The notes: generated by a model from the sequence alone, not told the origin. A stretch of 64,000 bases of DNA from Ruminococcus sp. (GCA_017433905.1 JAFRGI010000012.1:23844-87843), one strand, 5' to 3'; positions 27,998 through 37,687 are shown, counted from the first letter of the stretch. Numbers and translations: made by a program.

Positions 27998-30900
27998 TTA
28001 AACTTCCACTTCACCCTCATATACCTTTTCAGCGTTACCGGTCATATAAACCGTTTCGTCGGTGTAATGGATAATCAAATCGCCGCCCTTGAGCTTGACC
28101 TTGATATCTTCTCCCTTTTGACAAAAACCGTTTTCGCATGCCGCAACAGCGACGGCGCACGCGCCCGTGCCGCAAGCCCATGTTTCGCCCGAGCCGCGCT
28201 CCCAAACACGCATTTTGATGGTATGGTCATTGATAACCGTCACAAACTCCGTGTTGACGCGCTCCGGGAAAATCGGATCGTTCTCAAACATGGGGCCGAT
28301 TTCCTCCAGGCTGATATGGTCGATATCGCTGTCGACAAACACCACACAGTGCGGATTTCCCATGGAAACGCAGGTAATATGATAGTCCTGTCCGCCGATT
28401 GTTACGCGGCGGTCAACCACCTTGTCGCCGCTGAGATTAACGGGGATCTGACGGGGATCCAAAATCGCCTTACCCATGTCCACGCGCAGCGTCTTAACTT
28501 CTCCGTCGGTCACGTACGCCTTGAGCGATTTGACGCCGCTAAGAGTCTCAATGGTGATCTCATCCTTTTCTCTGATGTCAACCATACCATGGTCATAGAG
28601 ATACTTGCCGACGCAGCGGATACCGTTGCCGCACATTTTTCCTTCCGTGCCGTCGAGGTTGTACATCTTCATCTGCGCATCGGCAACCTTGGAAGGCGCT
28701 ACCAAAATCACACCGTCGGCTCCGATACCGAAGTGGCGGTCACTCAAACGAACAGCCAGCGCCTCGGGATTATTGATCCACTGACCAAAGGTGCAGAAAT
28801 AGATATAGTCGTTGCCGATTCCCTGCATTTTGGTGAATTGGAGCTTGGTTTTGGATTCTCTCATATTGTTGATATCCACCAGTTCCGTGCTTCGCTGTGA
28901 ATAACGGCTCTTAAGACAATCCGCCAGCGCATTCGCCGTATCCAGAGAGGTCAGACAGGGGATATTTCTCTCAACGGTTTTGCGGCGAATCTTAACAGAA
29001 TCACGCGAAGGAATTCTACCCTTCGCCGATGTGGAAATCACATACTGAATCTTGCCCGATTCAATCAGGGTCATCGTGTTGCTGGTGTCGGACTCGTGAA
29101 TTTTTTTCACGCTTACGGCGTCGATACCGTACTTGTTGAGCACCTTGGTAGTGCCTTCCGTAGCGTAAATCTCAAATCCGAGATCAGCGTACTTCTTTGC
29201 AATTTCGCCGATTTCCGCTTTATCGGAATTACGAACCGTAATAAACACGCCACCGTGTTTTTTCATCTTATAGCCGGCAGCGATCAAGCCCTTGTAAAGC
29301 GCTTCCTCAAGAGTGCCCGCGATACCGAGCACCTCGCCTGTGGATTTCATCTCAGGTCCGAGGTGATTGTCAACGTTGATCAGCTTTTCAAAACTGAATA
29401 CCGGCACCTTAACCGCGATATAGGGGCTCTTTCTGTACAATCCCGTACCATAACCCATGTCGCTGAGCTTTTCACCAAGCATGGCTCGGGTCGCGAGATC
29501 AACCATCGGCACGCCCGTGACCTTGCTGATATAGGGAATCGTACGGGAAGAACGGGGATTGACCTCGATAACGTACAGCTCGTCGTGGTAAATCAGATAT
29601 TGAATATTGACCAGACCTTTGGTGTGCAGCTCAATCGCGAGGTTACGAGAACTTTCCACAATGGTCTTTGTCATTTCGTCGGAAATATTCCATGCAGGGT
29701 ACACAGCAATGGAGTCGCCCGAATGAACGCCCGCGCGCTCGACGTGCTCCATGATACCGGGGATGAGGATATCCTCCCCGTCACAGATCGCATCGACCTC
29801 AATCTCGGTTCCCTGCAAATATTTATCAATCAAAATCGGGTTTTCAATGTTTTGCGCGAGGATAATCGCCATATATTCCTTTACGTCGGCGTCGTTAAAA
29901 GCGATAATCATATTCTGTCCGCCGAGAACATAGGACGGACGGAGCAGAACGGGATAGCCAATGGTATCCGCAACCCGAAGCGCCTCCTCCGTGGTCATGA
30001 CCGTCACACCGCGCGGACGCTTGATGTGATATTTTTCCAGCAGCTCGTCAAAACGCTCTCTGTCCTCTGCCATATCAATCGCGTCGTAGGAGGTACCGAG
30101 AATATGGATGTTGTTCTCGCTGAGGAATTTTGTCAGCTTAATCGCCGTTTGTCCGCCGAAAGCAACCACCACGCCATAGGGCTTCTCAGTCTTGATAATA
30201 CCCATCACATCCTCTGTGGTCAGCGGCTCAAAATAAAGTCTGTCGGCAGTATCGAAATCCGTGGAAACGGTTTCGGGGTTATTATTGACGATTACCACGT
30301 CAAAGCCCGCTTTCTTGAGCGCCCAGACACAGTGAACGGAAGCATAGTCAAATTCGATACCCTGACCGATACGAATCGGACCCGAGCCAAATACGATGAC
30401 GGTCTTTTTGTCTCCCTTGCGCTCGGCAATAAATTCCGCCGCCTCGTTTTCTTTGTCAAACGTAGAATAGAAATACGGCGTCTCCGCAGCAAATTCCGCC
30501 GCACAGGTATCCACCATTTTATAAACGGGTGTCAACGGCTCCGCGATTTTCCGACCACTCCACTCCTCGATGGTTTTGTCAAGAAATCCCGTCTTTTTTG
30601 CTTTGACGTACAACTTCTCGCTGAACTCTCCGGTTTTCAGCTCATTGCCTACAGCAATAATATTGCGCAGCTTTTCGAGGAACCACTCGTCGATCATGGT
30701 GATTTCGTGGATTTTTTCCACGCTCACGCCGCGCTTGAGCGCCTCGTAAAGGCAAAAGATTCTTTTGTCATCGCAAACGCCGAGACGCGCGGAAAGCGTC
30801 GCGTCGTCAAGCTGCTCAAACTCCTTGGCGTCAAGCGTATTATGCGATATCTCTGCGCCTCGGACAGCTTTCATGATCGCCTGTTCAAAGGTGGGCGCAA

Positions 30901-32053
30901 TCGCCATAACCTCACCCGTCGCCTTCATCTGCGTACCGAGGTCACGTTTTGCGTAAACAAATTTATCAAACGGCCATTTCGGGAACTTAACGACCACATA
31001 GTCGATCGCAGGCTCAAAACAAGCATAGGTCGTACCCGTAACGGCGTTCTTGATTTCATTGAGAGTGTAGCCGATAGCAATTTTGGAAGCTACCTTGGCA
31101 ATCGGATAACCCGTTGCCTTGGACGCGAGCGCGGACGAACGCGACACACGGGGATTGACCTCAATCACCGCGTATTCCATGCTCTCGGGATCGAGCGCAA
31201 ACTGGCAGTTACAGCCGCCCTCTACCTTGAGCGCAGAAATAATATCGAGTGCTGCGGAACGCAGCATTTGGTACTCCTTATCGGAGAGGGTCACGGCAGG
31301 CGCAATAACAATTGAGTCGCCCGTGTGAACGCCGACGGGGTCGAAGTTTTCCATCGAACAGATAGTGATAACATTTCCGTCGGAGTCACGCATAACCTCG
31401 AACTCGATTTCTTTCCAGCCCGAAATACATTTTTCCACCAGCACCTGTGTGATCGGAGAAAGCTCCAGACCATTGGCGGTGATTTCACGCAGCTCCTTCT
31501 CGTCGTTGACAATACCGCCGCCCGTGCCGCCGAGGGTAAAGGCGGGACGGATGATGACGGGATAACCGATTTCATCCGCAAACGCAACGGCTGATTCTAC
31601 ATCTTTGACAACCGTAGAGGGAATAACCGGCTGATGAATGGACATCATCGTATCCTTAAAGAGCTGCCTGTCCTCCGCTTTATCAATCGTTTCGGGCTTG
31701 GCGCCGAGCAGCTGCACGCCGTACTTTTCGAGGAAGCCCTCCTTGGCGAGCTGCATGGAAAGGGTCAGACCTGTCTGACCTCCGAGCGTTGAGAGCAGGC
31801 TGTCGGGACGCTCCTTCATAATAATGCGCTTAACCACCTGCAGTGTCAGGGGTTCGATGTAGATTTTATCCGCCATAGCGTTGTCGGTCATGATGGTCGC
31901 AGGGTTGGAGTTGACGAGAATTACCTCGAGTCCCTCCTCTTTCAGCGCACGACACGCCTGGGTACCTGCATAGTCGAATTCGGCAGCCTGTCCGATCACG
32001 ATGGGACCTGAACCAATGACCATTACTCTTTTTATATCCTTTTTCAGTGGCAT
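27998..32053 (-). CDS. carB-dapF: Fusion of carbamoyl-phosphate synthase large subunit and diaminopimelate epimerase
   Basis: One open frame of 1351 codons joins two complete enzymes. Residues 1 to about 1063 are CarB: two ATP-grasp halves, each starting near a VMVIGSGPIVIGQAAEFDYAG or VIVFGSGPIRIGQGIEFDYAS motif, and a C-terminal MGS-like regulatory domain (about 930-1055). Residues 1064-1351 are DapF, with both catalytic Cys in MCGNGIRC and WACGTGACA. DapF begins at MRESKTKLQFTKMQGIGND; the codon is ATG (28862-28864) with GGTGG upstream, so internal initiation may also make free DapF. No stop or frame break is visible between the parts. CarB joins glutamine-derived ammonia to bicarbonate for arginine and pyrimidines; DapF makes meso-DAP for the wall and lysine. 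Each half is of normal length. A fusion is inferred from the DNA only. Confidence 0.93.
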   Translation of the reverse strand: MPLKKDIKRVMVIGSGPIVIGQAAEFDYAGTQACRALKEEGLEVILVNSNPATIMTDNAMADKIYIEPLTLQVVKRIIMKERPDSLLSTLGGQTGLTLSMQLAKEGFLEKYGVQLLGAKPETIDKAEDRQLFKDTMMSIHQPVIPSTVVKDVESAVAFADEIGYPVIIRPAFTLGGTGGGIVNDEKELREITANGLELSPITQVLVEKCISGWKEIEFEVMRDSDGNVITICSMENFDPVGVHTGDSIVIAPAVTLSDKEYQMLRSAALDIISALKVEGGCNCQFALDPESMEYAVIEVNPRVSRSSALASKATGYPIAKVASKIAIGYTLNEIKNAVTGTTYACFEPAIDYVVVKFPKWPFDKFVYAKRDLGTQMKATGEVMAIAPTFEQAIMKAVRGAEISHNTLDAKEFEQLDDATLSARLGVCDDKRIFCLYEALKRGVSVEKIHEITMIDEWFLEKLRNIIAVGNELKTGEFSEKLYVKAKKTGFLDKTIEEWSGRKIAEPLTPVYKMVDTCAAEFAAETPYFYSTFDKENEAAEFIAERKGDKKTVIVFGSGPIRIGQGIEFDYASVHCVWALKKAGFDVVIVNNNPETVSTDFDTADRLYFEPLTTEDVMGIIKTEKPYGVVVAFGGQTAIKLTKFLSENNIHILGTSYDAIDMAEDRERFDELLEKYHIKRPRGVTVMTTEEALRVADTIGYPVLLRPSYVLGGQNMIIAFNDADVKEYMAIILAQNIENPILIDKYLQGTEIEVDAICDGEDILIPGIMEHVERAGVHSGDSIAVYPAWNISDEMTKTIVESSRNLAIELHTKGLVNIQYLIYHDELYVIEVNPRSSRTIPYISKVTGVPMVDLATRAMLGEKLSDMGYGTGLYRKSPYIAVKVPVFSFEKLINVDNHLGPEMKSTGEVLGIAGTLEEALYKGLIAAGYKMKKHGGVFITVRNSDKAEIGEIAKKYADLGFEIYATEGTTKVLNKYGIDAVSVKKIHESDTSNTMTLIESGKIQYVISTSAKGRIPSRDSVKIRRKTVERNIPCLTSLDTANALADCLKSRYSQRSTELVDINNMRESKTKLQFTKMQGIGNDYIYFCTFGQWINNPEALAVRLSDRHFGIGADGVILVAPSKVADAQMKMYNLDGTEGKMCGNGIRCVGKYLYDHGMVDIREKDEITIETLSGVKSLKAYVTDGEVKTLRVDMGKAILDPRQIPVNLSGDKVVDRRVTIGGQDYHITCVSMGNPHCVVFVDSDIDHISLEEIGPMFENDPIFPERVNTEFVTVINDHTIKMRVWERGSGETWACGTGACAVAVAACENGFCQKGEDIKVKLKGGDLIIHYTDETVYMTGNAEKVYEGEVEV

Positions 32054-32144
32054 ACAATCAATCCTTATCTGTATTATAATTAATTCCGTTATACAAAGGA
32101 AACATCTGTGCTATACGAATTGTCATTATGGACTTTACGGACAA

Positions 32145-33233
32145 TCACTGCTTTTTCTTATATTCCTTCATCATATCCACAAAACGGTCAAACAGGAACG
32201 AGGTGTCGAGCGGACCGCCGCAGGCTTCGGGATGGAACTGTACCGAAAAAGCGGGAATATCTGTGTAAGACACGCCCTCACAGGTATTATCATTGCCGTT
32301 GACATAGCTGACAACCGCATCCGCAGGCAAGCTATCGGAAACAACCGCGTAACCGTGGTTCTGCGAGGTGATATATACCTTGCCGGAAGCAAGCTCCTTC
32401 ACGGGTTGGTTGGCGCCGCGGTGACCGTATTTGAGCTTTTCGGTCTGCGCGCCGCGCGCAAGCGCCAACAGCTGATGACCAAGGCAAATACCGAACATCG
32501 GTACGCCGCTGCCGGAAAGCTTTTTCAACTCTTTTATCACATCCGTATTTTGGGCAGGATCTCCCGGTCCGTTGGAAAGCATAATGCCGTCAGGCTTCAT
32601 TGCCAGAATCTCCTCCGCAGAGGTGTCGGCAGGCACAACCGTCAGGTTACAGCCGCGTTTGTTGAGCTGCCTTCCAATGTTATGCTTCGCGCCGAAGTCC
32701 ATCAGAACCACATCCCACTCAGACTGTTCTGCAGGGAAAAACTCTTTTTCCGAAATGGTGGTTTTTTCAACCGCCTCTGTAATAACATATTTTTTGAGTG
32801 CATCCAGAGTTTCCTCACTCACCTCGGGCGTATACTGAATTTTGCAGTTCATCACGCCGTACTCACGCACAATCCTGGTGATAGCCCTGGTATCGAGACC
32901 ACAGATACCCGGAATCCCTCTGTTTTTTAAAAAGGTGTCAAGATCGCCCTCACTGCGAAAATTGGAGGGTACCTGACACCATTCTCTGACAATATAACCC
33001 TTAAGGGCAGTTGCACCTGTCTCAAAATCGGTCGGAATCACACCGTAGTTGCCGATTAACGGGAATGTTTGAAGAACCACCTGACCGTAATAGCTGGGGT
33101 CGGTGAGTGTCTCAAGATAACCTGTCATCGCGGTAGTAAAAACGAGCTCTCCCATCGTTTCTTTTTCGGCGCCAAATGCCTCGCCCTCAAAAACGATCCC
33201 GTTTTCAAGCACTAAATAAGCAGCACGACTCAT
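32145..33233 (-). CDS. carA: Carbamoyl-phosphate synthase small subunit
   Basis: CarA hydrolyses glutamine and passes ammonia to CarB. The 362-aa protein has the N-terminal CarA domain (LVLENGIVFEGEAFG, TDPSYYGQ) and a class I glutamine amidotransferase with the catalytic Cys in MFGICLGHQLLALA and His/Glu in SVQFHPEACGGPLDT. AAAGGA lies eight bases before ATG 33233. It sits 91 bases upstream of carB-dapF and 99 bases after the ANTAR regulator, all on one strand. Confidence 0.96.
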   Translation of the reverse strand: MSRAAYLVLENGIVFEGEAFGAEKETMGELVFTTAMTGYLETLTDPSYYGQVVLQTFPLIGNYGVIPTDFETGATALKGYIVREWCQVPSNFRSEGDLDTFLKNRGIPGICGLDTRAITRIVREYGVMNCKIQYTPEVSEETLDALKKYVITEAVEKTTISEKEFFPAEQSEWDVVLMDFGAKHNIGRQLNKRGCNLTVVPADTSAEEILAMKPDGIMLSNGPGDPAQNTDVIKELKKLSGSGVPMFGICLGHQLLALARGAQTEKLKYGHRGANQPVKELASGKVYITSQNHGYAVVSDSLPADAVVSYVNGNDNTCEGVSYTDIPAFSVQFHPEACGGPLDTSFLFDRFVDMMKEYKKKQ

Positions 33234-33332
33234 AACAACAATCCTTTCATGTTTGGTATACAAAACTTCATAGTGTCCGGTCTTTTCCGGACAGAAACAA
33301 ACCGACAGTTTGTACGGCGACACGGCGTTTCC

Positions 33333-33902
33333 TTAGTTTTCGTACGTCCGGATCACCTGCTTCGCGACGTCCGGCTTGGAAACACGCAGATCCATCGCCT
33401 GTTTTTCCAGATAGCGATGCGCCTGTTCCTCGCTCATTTTCAGGCAGGTAACGAGCAAAAGCTTTGCACGGTCAATGATCTTCAATTCCTCAACCATATG
33501 CTTAAGCTTCTCATTTTCCTGCTCAACGCGCAGCATCCGTGTGCGGAAGCAGTCGGCAAATTGCAGATAGTGGTGAAACAAGTGCCTGTTAATCGGCCTG
33601 GCTATCACCAACACGCCGCGTTCATTCAGCAAATCGCTGACCTCATCAGCATTTTTCTGCGGTACAATAATGACCACGCTGGCACGGGTCGTCGCGGCAA
33701 AATGCCGCGCCAGCGAGATGCCGTTTTCGTCAGGCAGCGGCGCGTTAATACATATCAAATCATATACTTCTTCCCCGGCGAGCTCCTTGGCGCTGTAGGC
33801 GGCAAAAGAAACAGAAACGTCCGAATACCCCTCTGTGCGCAGCAATTGCAGCAGTGAAGCGGCACTCTGCTCGGAATGCGAAACCATCAAAGTTTTTTTC
33901 AA
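33333..33902 (-). CDS. ANTAR-domain response-regulator-like RNA-binding protein
   Basis: The 189-aa protein has an N-terminal receiver-like fold (about 1-115) in which the usual phospho-acceptor stretch is degenerate (DLICINAPLPDENG), a short coiled coil (VEQENEKLKHMVEELKIIDRAK), and a C-terminal ANTAR domain (LLLVTCLKMSEEQAHRYLEKQAMDLRVS). ANTAR proteins bind paired RNA hairpins and prevent termination, often in nitrogen-metabolism operons. The start is TTG (33900-33902) after GGTGG. A 9-bp inverted repeat (33914-33922 with 33947-33955) lies in its leader. Its place just before carA suggests control of carAB, but this is inference. Confidence 0.88.
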   Translation of the reverse strand: MKKTLMVSHSEQSAASLLQLLRTEGYSDVSVSFAAYSAKELAGEEVYDLICINAPLPDENGISLARHFAATTRASVVIIVPQKNADEVSDLLNERGVLVIARPINRHLFHHYLQFADCFRTRMLRVEQENEKLKHMVEELKIIDRAKLLLVTCLKMSEEQAHRYLEKQAMDLRVSKPDVAKQVIRTYEN

Positions 33903-33969
33903 ACGACCACCACCGCGAAATCTTTCTTCAACATCATATTTTAACCGATTTCGCGTTTTTAATATTTAC

Positions 33970-33997
33970 TTTATAGAATTATAAAAAAGTTTTTCAA
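33970..33997 (-). promoter_or_regulatory. Probable promoter of the ANTAR-car transcript
   Basis: On the minus strand TTGAAA (33992-33997), 16 bases, TATAAA (33970-33975). This lies in the 315-base gap 33903-34217, shared with the divergent rml promoter. Confidence 0.45.
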
Positions 33998-34057
33998 AAT
34001 ATAACATAAACCGTGCATGGCGGAAAATAAATCCTACATTTTTTGCCTTGTATACAG

Positions 34058-34086
34058 TTGAAAATACGTGAGAAATATGTTATTAT
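34058..34086 (+). promoter_or_regulatory. Promoter of the rml operon
   Basis: TTGAAA (34058-34063), 17 bases, TATTAT (34081-34086), about 130 bases before rfbA, leaving a long leader. Confidence 0.65.
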
Positions 34087-34104
34087 AAATAGAACTAAAT
34101 GTTT

Positions 34105-34180
34105 TGCACCCTAACAGAACATCGCACCCTTTTGGACAACACGCCAAAATTTTCCGCAGCGCCGGCGCGTTACGGGTGCA
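34105..34180 (+). promoter_or_regulatory. Structured 5' leader of the rml operon
   Basis: TGCACCCTAAC (34105-34115) can pair with GTTACGGGTGCA (34169-34180), leaving one bulged C, and encloses about 53 bases that include a second GCACCC and the palindrome GCGCCGGCGC. It fits a stable RNA structure between promoter and start codon. No known riboswitch class was recognised, and no T-tract follows. Confidence 0.45.
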
Positions 34181-34217
34181 GATAAAATTCTTAAACTGAT
34201 ATTTACTGGAGAAAACT

Positions 34218-35114
34218 ATGAAAGGTATTATATTGGCAGGAGGCTCGGGAACACGCCTGTATCCGCTGACGCGCGTCACCTCGAAGCAGCTTCTTCCGGT
34301 CTACGACAAACCGATGATCTTTTATCCTCTGTCTGTTTTAATGCAGGCGGGCATACAGGAAATCCTGATTATCTCTACACCGCAGGATACTCCGCGCTTT
34401 GAAGCTCTTTTGGGAAACGGAAAACAATTCGGCGTAAAATTGTCCTATGCCGTACAGCCTTCACCCGACGGTCTTGCGCAGGCATTCCTTATCGGAGCGG
34501 ACTTTATCGGAGACGACTGTGTAGCGATGATTCTGGGCGACAATATTTTTGCCGGTCATGGTTTGAAGGAACGCCTGATCACCGCTGTAAACAACGCTGT
34601 CGAAGGAAAGGGCGCAACGGTATTCGGCTATTATGTCGACGATCCCGAACGCTTCGGCATAGTGGAATTTGATCAAAACGGCAAAGCGGTCTCCATAGAG
34701 GAAAAACCTGAAAAACCCAAAACCAATTACTGCGTAACCGGATTGTATTTTTACGACAACCGGGTGGTGAAATACGCCAAAAACCTAACGCCCTCCGCAA
34801 GAGGTGAGTTGGAAATCACGGATCTCAACCGTATTTATCTGGAAAAAGGGACGCTCAACGTAGAGCTGTTGGGTCAGGGCTTTACATGGCTGGACACGGG
34901 TACTCACGAAAGTCTTGTAGACGCAAGCAATTTTGTCAAGACGATCGAAAATCACCAGCATCGCAAGATCGCCTGTCTGGAGGAAATCGCCTATCTCAAC
35001 GGCTGGATCTCCCGAGATGACGTCTTTGCGGTTTATCTGGAGCTTCAAAAAAATCAATACGGACAATATCTCAAGGACGTGCTCGACGGCAAATACCTCG
35101 ATGCACTCAGTTAA
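34218..35114 (+). CDS. rfbA: Glucose-1-phosphate thymidylyltransferase
   Basis: RmlA makes dTDP-glucose from dTTP and glucose-1-phosphate, the first step to dTDP-L-rhamnose. The 298-aa protein has the nucleotidyltransferase start [34 protein letters not shown], and [11 protein letters not shown] with the metal Asp. GGAG lies before the ATG. It leads the four-gene rmlABDC operon. Confidence 0.97.
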   Translation: MKGIILAGGSGTRLYPLTRVTSKQLLPVYDKPMIFYPLSVLMQAGIQEILIISTPQDTPRFEALLGNGKQFGVKLSYAVQPSPDGLAQAFLIGADFIGDDCVAMILGDNIFAGHGLKERLITAVNNAVEGKGATVFGYYVDDPERFGIVEFDQNGKAVSIEEKPEKPKTNYCVTGLYFYDNRVVKYAKNLTPSARGELEITDLNRIYLEKGTLNVELLGQGFTWLDTGTHESLVDASNFVKTIENHQHRKIACLEEIAYLNGWISRDDVFAVYLELQKNQYGQYLKDVLDGKYLDALS

Positions 35115-35124
35115 GGAGTAGAAT

Positions 35125-36153
35125 ATGACGATTATCGTAACAGGCGGAGCGGGATTTATCGGCTCGAACTTCATTTTCCATATGATCGAACAACATCCCA
35201 AATACCGCATCATCTGTCTGGATTGCCTGACCTATGCCGGCAATCTGTCGACACTCGCACCCGTGATGGAGCAACCGAATTTTCGTTTCGTAAAAGAAAG
35301 CATCACAGACAGAGCAGCGGTTTACAAGCTTTTTGAAGAAGAAAAACCCGACGTCGTCGTTAATTTCGCTGCGGAAAGTCATGTTGACCGCTCAATCGAA
35401 AATCCCGAAATTTTCCTAACAACCAATATTCTCGGGACACAAGTGCTGATGGATGCCTGCCGCCAATACGGCATTCAGCGGTATCATCAGGTTTCCACTG
35501 ACGAGGTATACGGCGACCTGCCGCTTGACAGACCCGACCTGTTCTTTACGGAACAAACGCCGATCCATACAAGCAGTCCTTATTCTTCGTCGAAAGCGGG
35601 AGCAGATCTGCTGGTACTGGCATATCACCGCACCTACGGACTACCTGTCACGATTTCCAGATGCTCTAACAACTACGGTCCCTACCACTTTCCCGAAAAG
35701 CTGATCCCGCTGATGATCGCCAACGCTCTCGCAGACAAACCGCTGCCGGTTTACGGCAAAGGTGAAAATGTGCGCGACTGGCTGTATGTAGAGGATCACT
35801 GCAAGGCTATTGACCTGATTATTCACAAGGGACGCGTCGGAGAAGTATATAATGTCGGCGGTCACAACGAGATGGCAAACATCGACATCGTCAAACTGAT
35901 TTGCAAGGAACTGAATAAACCCGAAAGTCTGATCACCTTCGTCACCGACCGCAAGGGTCATGATCTGCGCTATGCCATTGATCCGACAAAAATCCACAAG
36001 GAACTCGGTTGGCTGCCCGAAACCAAATTCGAGGACGGCATCAAAAAAACCATTCAGTGGTATCTGAACAACAAAGAATGGTGGAAGGAAATCGTCAGCG
36101 GTGAATATCAAAATTATTATGAGAAAATGTACGGAAACAGAGGTACGGCATGA
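35125..36153 (+). CDS. rfbB: dTDP-glucose 4,6-dehydratase
   Basis: RmlB forms dTDP-4-keto-6-deoxyglucose using bound NAD+. The 342-aa short-chain dehydrogenase has GGAGFIGSNFIF, the YSSSKAGAD (YxxxK) pair and STDEVYGDLP, where the Asp-Glu pair of dehydratases is found. It starts ten bases after rfbA with AAGGAG; its stop overlaps the rfbD start. Confidence 0.97.
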   Translation: MTIIVTGGAGFIGSNFIFHMIEQHPKYRIICLDCLTYAGNLSTLAPVMEQPNFRFVKESITDRAAVYKLFEEEKPDVVVNFAAESHVDRSIENPEIFLTTNILGTQVLMDACRQYGIQRYHQVSTDEVYGDLPLDRPDLFFTEQTPIHTSSPYSSSKAGADLLVLAYHRTYGLPVTISRCSNNYGPYHFPEKLIPLMIANALADKPLPVYGKGENVRDWLYVEDHCKAIDLIIHKGRVGEVYNVGGHNEMANIDIVKLICKELNKPESLITFVTDRKGHDLRYAIDPTKIHKELGWLPETKFEDGIKKTIQWYLNNKEWWKEIVSGEYQNYYEKMYGNRGTA

Positions 36154-37037
36154 TGAATGTCTTTGTAACAGGCGTCGGCGGTCAACTTGGCTGTGACGTC
36201 ATGAATGAACTGAAAAAACGAGGATATATTGTCATCGGCTCCGATATAATCGAAAAAAACGACGATCACTATATACAGCTGGATATCACCGATCAGGCTG
36301 CTGTTGAAGCAGCGCTGCATGCACTCCGTCCCGACGCGGTAATTCACTGCGCGGCATGGACGGCGGTAGACGCGGCAGAAGATGCAGAAAATCGAGATAA
36401 GGTCTATGCTGTCAATGTCGATGGCACCAAACATCTCGCCGAAGCGTGTCGACAGCTCGGCTGCAAAATGCTGTACGTCAGCACAGACTACGTTTTTAAC
36501 GGACAAGGCACGGAACCGTGGCAGGCGGATTGTGAAGATTACGCGCCGCTCAACGTCTACGGACAGAGCAAGCTGGAGGGCGAATTAGCGGTTGCCGCCG
36601 CACTGGAACGGTTCTTTATCGTTCGTACCGCATGGGTGTTCGGGCACAACGGCAGCAATTTTATCAAAACACTGATTAATGCCGGGAAAAAATATGATAC
36701 CGTTCGCGTCGTGGACGACCAAATCGGCACGCCGACCTATACCTTTGATCTGGCGCGTCTGCTCGTCGATATGATCGAAACTGAAAAGTACGGACGTTAT
36801 CACGCCACCAATGAGGGGCGCTATATCAGTTGGTATGACTTTTGTGTGGAATTTTATCGGCAATACGGTCTGTCAACCAAGGTAATCCCGGTTTCAACCG
36901 CTGAATACGGTCTGAGCAAAGCGGTCCGACCGTTTAACAGCCGATTAGACAGAAGCAAGCTGGTTGAATCAGGATTCGCACCACTCCCGACGTGGCAGGA
37001 CGCTGTGAAAAGATATTTGGAGGAAGCAAAGCTATAA
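36150..37037 (+). CDS. rfbD: dTDP-4-dehydrorhamnose reductase
   Basis: RmlD carries out the last, NAD(P)H-dependent reduction to dTDP-L-rhamnose. The 295-aa protein has GVGGQLGCDVMNE, STDYVFNG and YGQSKLEGE (YxxxK). Its ATG overlaps the rfbB stop as ATGA; a second ATG follows at once. Its TAA overlaps the rfbC start as TAATG. Confidence 0.96.
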   Translation: MMNVFVTGVGGQLGCDVMNELKKRGYIVIGSDIIEKNDDHYIQLDITDQAAVEAALHALRPDAVIHCAAWTAVDAAEDAENRDKVYAVNVDGTKHLAEACRQLGCKMLYVSTDYVFNGQGTEPWQADCEDYAPLNVYGQSKLEGELAVAAALERFFIVRTAWVFGHNGSNFIKTLINAGKKYDTVRVVDDQIGTPTYTFDLARLLVDMIETEKYGRYHATNEGRYISWYDFCVEFYRQYGLSTKVIPVSTAEYGLSKAVRPFNSRLDRSKLVESGFAPLPTWQDAVKRYLEEAKL

Positions 37038-37639
37038 TGGGACAGATCAAAGTAACAAGGGCTCCGATCGACGGTCTGTATATTATTGAACCGACGGTTC
37101 ACGGCGACAGCCGCGGCTATTTTATGGAGACGTATAATCAAAATGACATGCGCGCGGCAGGCCTGGACATGGTATTTGTCCAGGACAACCAAAGCATGAG
37201 CACAAAAGGCGTTTTGAGAGGACTCCACTTTCAAAAGCAATTTCCGCAGGGAAAGCTTGTCCGTGTCATCAGAGGCAGCGTATTTGATGTTGCCGTCGAT
37301 CTCAGAAAAAACAGCACTACATACGGAAAATGGTTCGGCGTAGAACTGACGGCAGAAAATAAAAAACAGTTTTATATTTCCGAAGGCTTTGCTCACGGTT
37401 TTCTGGTTCTTAGCAACAAAGCTGAATTCTGCTACAAGTGTACGGACTTTTATCATCCCGGCGACGAGGGAGGACTCGCGTGGAATGATCCGGAAATCGG
37501 CATTGAATGGCCGCAGCTCACCGGCACTTATTGCGGCAACTGCCGGGCTGACGGCTACGCCCTGCAGGACGGTACGCCGTTGAATTTATCCAAAAAGGAT
37601 CAACAATGGGCTTGTCTGCGCGATACCTTTCGCTTTTAG
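37037..37639 (+). CDS. rfbC: dTDP-4-dehydrorhamnose 3,5-epimerase
   Basis: RmlC epimerises C3 and C5 of the 4-keto sugar. The 200-aa cupin has VFVQDNQSMSTKGVLRGLHFQ with the catalytic His, VDLRKNSTTYGKW, and FAHGFLVLS. The start is ATG 37037, fused to the rfbD stop. A strong terminator follows the stop by about 11 bases. Compare the divergent family member at 53524, which lies in a CDP-sugar context. Confidence 0.95.
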   Translation: MGQIKVTRAPIDGLYIIEPTVHGDSRGYFMETYNQNDMRAAGLDMVFVQDNQSMSTKGVLRGLHFQKQFPQGKLVRVIRGSVFDVAVDLRKNSTTYGKWFGVELTAENKKQFYISEGFAHGFLVLSNKAEFCYKCTDFYHPGDEGGLAWNDPEIGIEWPQLTGTYCGNCRADGYALQDGTPLNLSKKDQQWACLRDTFRF

Positions 37640-37650
37640 TTCTGATAATA

Positions 37651-37685
37651 AACGCACCCTGCGCTTAAGGCGCAGGGTGCGTTTT
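37651..37685. terminator. Terminator of the rml operon
   Basis: A perfect 14-bp stem (37651-37664 with 37670-37683, AACGCACCCTGCGC arm) with a 5-nt loop ends in TTTT. On the other strand an AA-rich flank makes it partly bidirectional, and the minus-strand HExxH gene ends three bases away. Confidence 0.9.
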
Positions 37686-37687
37686 GA

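Noticed and set aside
29096-31315. A 739-codon open frame on the plus strand opposite carB
   Set aside because: It is fully antisense to well-conserved CarB sequence, shows no domain and no ribosome site. Codon bias of carB explains its openness.
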